Source: an uncultured Polymorphobacter sp.
GTDB lineage: Bacteria > Pseudomonadota > Alphaproteobacteria > Sphingomonadales > Sphingomonadaceae
DNA: 5,923 nucleotides
Assembly (NCBI GenBank): GCA_937871645.1
Contig: CALMPZ010000298.1
Span: forward strand, 1 to 5,923
Reading direction: 5' to 3'
Shown: piece by piece, positions 3,615 through 5,923 of the stretch
Layout of the letters: each line of letters opens with the position of its first letter
How positions within the stretch are numbered: position 1 is the stretch's first letter
Position numbers and translations under genes: made by a program
Notes under the pieces: generated by a model
Told to the model about the DNA's origin: nothing
The model's input: the letters and a program-made list of their open reading frames with translations, nothing else
The model's database searches: none

Positions 3615-5923
3615 ATGACGCTCAAAGCCACCGACCCCGACTCCAACCGCATCCTCGACACCCCGTTCGCGAGCGCGCTCAGCGACCGCTATCTGGTCTA
3701 TGCGCTGTCGACGATTACCGCACGTTCGCTGCCCGATGTCCGTGACGGGCTGAAGCCGGTGCACCGCCGGTTGCTTTGGGGGATGCGGCTGCTCAAGCTC
3801 GACCCCGCCACCGGCTACAAAAAATGCGCGCGCGTCGTCGGCGACGTCATGGGCAAATATCACCCACACGGCGACCAGTCGATCTACGACGCGATGGTGC
3901 GGCTCGCGCAGTCGTTCTCGCTGCGCTATCCGCTCGTCGACGGCCAGGGCAATTTCGGCAACATCGACGGCGATAACGCGGCGGCGATGCGCTACACCGA
4001 AGCGCGGCTGACTGCCGCCGCCGCGGACCTGATGGACGGGCTCGACGAGGCCTGCGTGCCGTTCCGCCTGACCTACAACGGCGAGGACGAAGAGCCCGAA
4101 GTCTTCCCCGCCGCCTTCCCCAACCTGCTCGCCAACGGCGCCAGCGGCATCGCGGTCGGCATGGCGACGTCGATCCCGCCGCATAACGTCGCCGAAATCG
4201 TCGATGCCGCCCGCGCGCTGCTCGCCGACCCCGACATCACTATCGACGGGCTGCTCGCGCATATGCCCGGGCCCGACTTTCCGACCGGCGGCATCCTGGT
4301 CGAACCCCCCGCCACGATGCGCGAATCCTATGCCACCGGGCGCGGCAGCTTCCGTCTGCGCGCGCGCTGGGAAAAGGTCGATACCGGCCACGGCATGTGG
4401 AACATCGTCGTCAGCGAAATCCCGTATCAGGTGCAAAAGGGCAAGCTGATCGAGGACATCGCCAACCTGATCAACGACAAGAAACTGCCGATCCTCGCCG
4501 ACGTCCGCGACGAATCGGACAGCGAAATCCGCCTCGTGCTCGAACCGCGGTCGCGCAATGTCGACCCCGACGTGCTGATGGAAAGCCTGTTCAAGCTCAC
4601 CGACCTCGAACTGCGCTTCTCGCTCAACTTGAACGTGCTCGACAAGCATCGCCGCCCCGGCGTGATGTCATTGAAGCAGGCGCTCGACGCCTTCCTCGAT
4701 CACCAGCTCGACGTGCTCGCCAAGCGCACGCAGTTCCGGCTCAGCAAGATCGAAGACCGACTCGAACTCTTGGAAGGCTATCTCAAGGCCTATCTCAACA
4801 TCGACGAGGTCATCCGCATCATCCGCGAGGAGGACGACCCCAAGGCCGAGTTGATGGCGCGTTTCGGCCTCAATGACCGCCAGGCCGAAGCCGTGCTCAA
4901 CCTGCGGCTGCGTGCGCTGCGCCGCCTCGAAGAAATCGAAATCACCAAGGAAAACAACAAGCTGATCGCCGAAGCCAAGACACTGCGGGCGCTGCTGGGC
5001 TCGCCGCAAGCGCAGCGCGACCGCATTTCAGCCGACCTCGCACAGCTAGGCGCCCGCTACAGCCGCGAAACCGAACTCGGCCGCCGCCGCACCACCATTC
5101 AGGCCGCACCCACGGTGACGTTCATCCCGTTGGAAGCGATGATCGACCGCGAGCCGCTGACCGTCATTGCCTCCGCCAAGGGCTGGATCCGCGCGATGAA
5201 GGGCCATGTCGACCTCGCGTCGGCCGATGCCGTCAAGTTCAAGGAGGGCGACGGCCCGGGCTTCGCGTTCCACGCCTACACCACCGACAAGCTGCTGCTC
5301 GCCGCCGACAATGGCCGCTTCTATACGTTGTCCGCCGCCAACCTGCCCGGCGGCCGCGGCTTCGGCGAACCGATCCGCCTGATGATCGACATGGATGCCG
5401 ACGCCGCCATCCTGCTGATCGACGTTTACCGGCCCGAAACGCGCCACCTGCTGGTGGCCAGCGACGGCCGCGGCTTCGTCGCCGAATGCGCCGAACTGCT
5501 CGCCGAAACCCGCAAGGGCCGCCAGGTCGTCACCCCGCGCGCCGGCGCCAAGCTGCTCATCGTCCGCAGCCTTGCCACCACCGACGACCACATCGCGGTC
5601 ATCGGCGAAAACCGCAAACTGCTGATCTTCCCGCTGACCGAGCTGCCCGTGATGGCACGCGGCCAGGGCGTCGCGCTGCAGAAATACAAGGACGGCGGGC
5701 TCTCCGATGCCACCGGCTTCGCCCTCGCCGACGGCCTGTCATGGCGGCTCGGCGGCAGCGGCACACGCACGCGCACCGAAGTCGATCTGACGCTTTGGGC
5801 GGGCAACCGCGCCAGCGCCGGGCGGTTGCCGCCGCAGGGCTTTCCGCGGGATAACAAGTCCCATTACGGGCCTCCGGCGGGCAGGCCTGAGGCCTGCAAC
5901 CATTTGAAGAAGAACATCGTCAT
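3615..5923 (+). CDS. parC: DNA topoisomerase IV subunit A (ParC), 3' end beyond window
   Basis: ParC is the DNA breakage-reunion subunit of topoisomerase IV, pairing with ParE to unlink daughter chromosomes. The 769 residues seen include the winged-helix start ([20 protein letters not shown], 22-40; [12 protein letters not shown], 44-55), the quinolone-binding region [12 protein letters not shown] (81-92), [24 protein letters not shown] with catalytic Y127, the tower and coiled-coil parts (about 350-460), and the C-terminal beta-pinwheel (about 500-740). [21 protein letters not shown] and a degenerate [15 protein letters not shown] in place of a canonical GyrA box favour ParC over GyrA. In-frame TAG at 3603-3605 limits the start to ATG 3615; the ribosome site is weak. 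The usual ParC ending, here GFPRDNK (742-748), is followed by an open extension of 21 residues or more. The positions equivalent to E. coli S80 and E84 are Q88 and D92. Confidence 0.95.
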   Translation, partial: MTLKATDPDSNRILDTPFASALSDRYLVYALSTITARSLPDVRDGLKPVHRRLLWGMRLLKLDPATGYKKCARVVGDVMGKYHPHGDQSIYDAMVRLAQSFSLRYPLVDGQGNFGNIDGDNAAAMRYTEARLTAAAADLMDGLDEACVPFRLTYNGEDEEPEVFPAAFPNLLANGASGIAVGMATSIPPHNVAEIVDAARALLADPDITIDGLLAHMPGPDFPTGGILVEPPATMRESYATGRGSFRLRARWEKVDTGHGMWNIVVSEIPYQVQKGKLIEDIANLINDKKLPILADVRDESDSEIRLVLEPRSRNVDPDVLMESLFKLTDLELRFSLNLNVLDKHRRPGVMSLKQALDAFLDHQLDVLAKRTQFRLSKIEDRLELLEGYLKAYLNIDEVIRIIREEDDPKAELMARFGLNDRQAEAVLNLRLRALRRLEEIEITKENNKLIAEAKTLRALLGSPQAQRDRISADLAQLGARYSRETELGRRRTTIQAAPTVTFIPLEAMIDREPLTVIASAKGWIRAMKGHVDLASADAVKFKEGDGPGFAFHAYTTDKLLLAADNGRFYTLSAANLPGGRGFGEPIRLMIDMDADAAILLIDVYRPETRHLLVASDGRGFVAECAELLAETRKGRQVVTPRAGAKLLIVRSLATTDDHIAVIGENRKLLIFPLTELPVMARGQGVALQKYKDGGLSDATGFALADGLSWRLGGSGTRTRTEVDLTLWAGNRASAGRLPPQGFPRDNKSHYGPPAGRPEACNHLKKNIV
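5864..5923 (-). CDS. Possible C-terminal tail of a convergent gene (edge fragment)
   Basis: On the minus strand, an open frame enters from the right edge and ends at TAA (5864-5866), reading [16 protein letters not shown] at its end, with ATG codons at 5917 and 5923. The codons are G/C-ended and the peptide looks plausible, so it may be the end of a gene converging on parC and overlapping its extension. With only 20 codons visible, it cannot be told apart from a chance frame. Confidence 0.2.
   Translation of the reverse strand: MTMFFFKWLQASGLPAGGP
5881..5897. other. 7-bp palindrome beyond the usual ParC end
   Basis: GCAGGCC (5881-5887) and GGCCTGC (5891-5897) flank TGA. It lies about 20 bases past the codons for GFPRDNK, where a parC terminator would be expected, but has no T-run. 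It could be a terminator or repeat unit that the parC frame now reads through. The function is not established. Confidence 0.3.

Noticed and set aside
3537..4649. Long minus-strand open frame of 370 codons opposite parC
   Set aside because: It mirrors well-conserved ParC coding sequence, has no ribosome site, and its composition (long runs rich in V, A, G, D, E, R) is typical of the antisense frame of a GC-rich gene.
5046..5591. Minus-strand 181-codon frame opposite the ParC C-terminal domain
   Set aside because: It is a shadow of conserved pinwheel coding sequence, with no recognisable domain or start signal.

Overview
The window is GC-rich alphaproteobacterial chromosome, most likely from a sphingomonad. 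The evidence is the style of RecO and ParC, the strong G/C bias at third codon positions, and a small gene cluster that resembles one I recall from sphingomonad genomes. The identification rests on protein recognition from memory, not on a database search.

Layout, left to right. (1) recO (20-766, +) is nearly complete at the left edge and ends inside a perfect 16-bp inverted repeat. (2) A leftward cluster occupies 2545 down to 834. It starts with a candidate promoter (2602-2631), then an unrecognised 47-codon reading frame (2402-2545). That frame's stop overlaps, as ATGA, the start of a regulator with an N-terminal LuxR-type helix-turn-helix and one C-terminal membrane helix (1719-2405). Next come a small helical soluble protein (1294-1647) and a multi-pass membrane protein (834-1238). 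All four genes lie on the minus strand with gaps of at most 71 bases, so they probably form one operon. Its membrane-anchored DNA-binding protein and membrane partner suggest an envelope-linked regulatory unit of unknown signal. (3) A 312-base divergent intergenic region (2546-2857) holds promoter candidates, a dyad and a U-tailed hairpin. (4) A rightward gene for an exported protein (from 2858) ends early at 3505. The expected C-terminal residues continue in the next frame to a stop at 3540, just before a strong hairpin, so the gene carries a one-base frameshift or a sequence error. (5) parC, encoding topoisomerase IV subunit A (3615 to beyond 5923, +), fills the rest and has all its main landmarks. 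Its frame stays open past the usual C-terminal end, into a region with a 7-bp palindrome and the possible tail of a convergent gene.

How the parts relate: recO and parC are DNA-maintenance genes that I recall lying next to each other in other alphaproteobacteria. Here the regulator/membrane cluster and the exported-protein gene sit between them as an accessory block. I found no tRNA, rRNA, CRISPR array, transposase or attachment site. The most interesting material is the hidden small gene and the membrane-tethered regulator operon.
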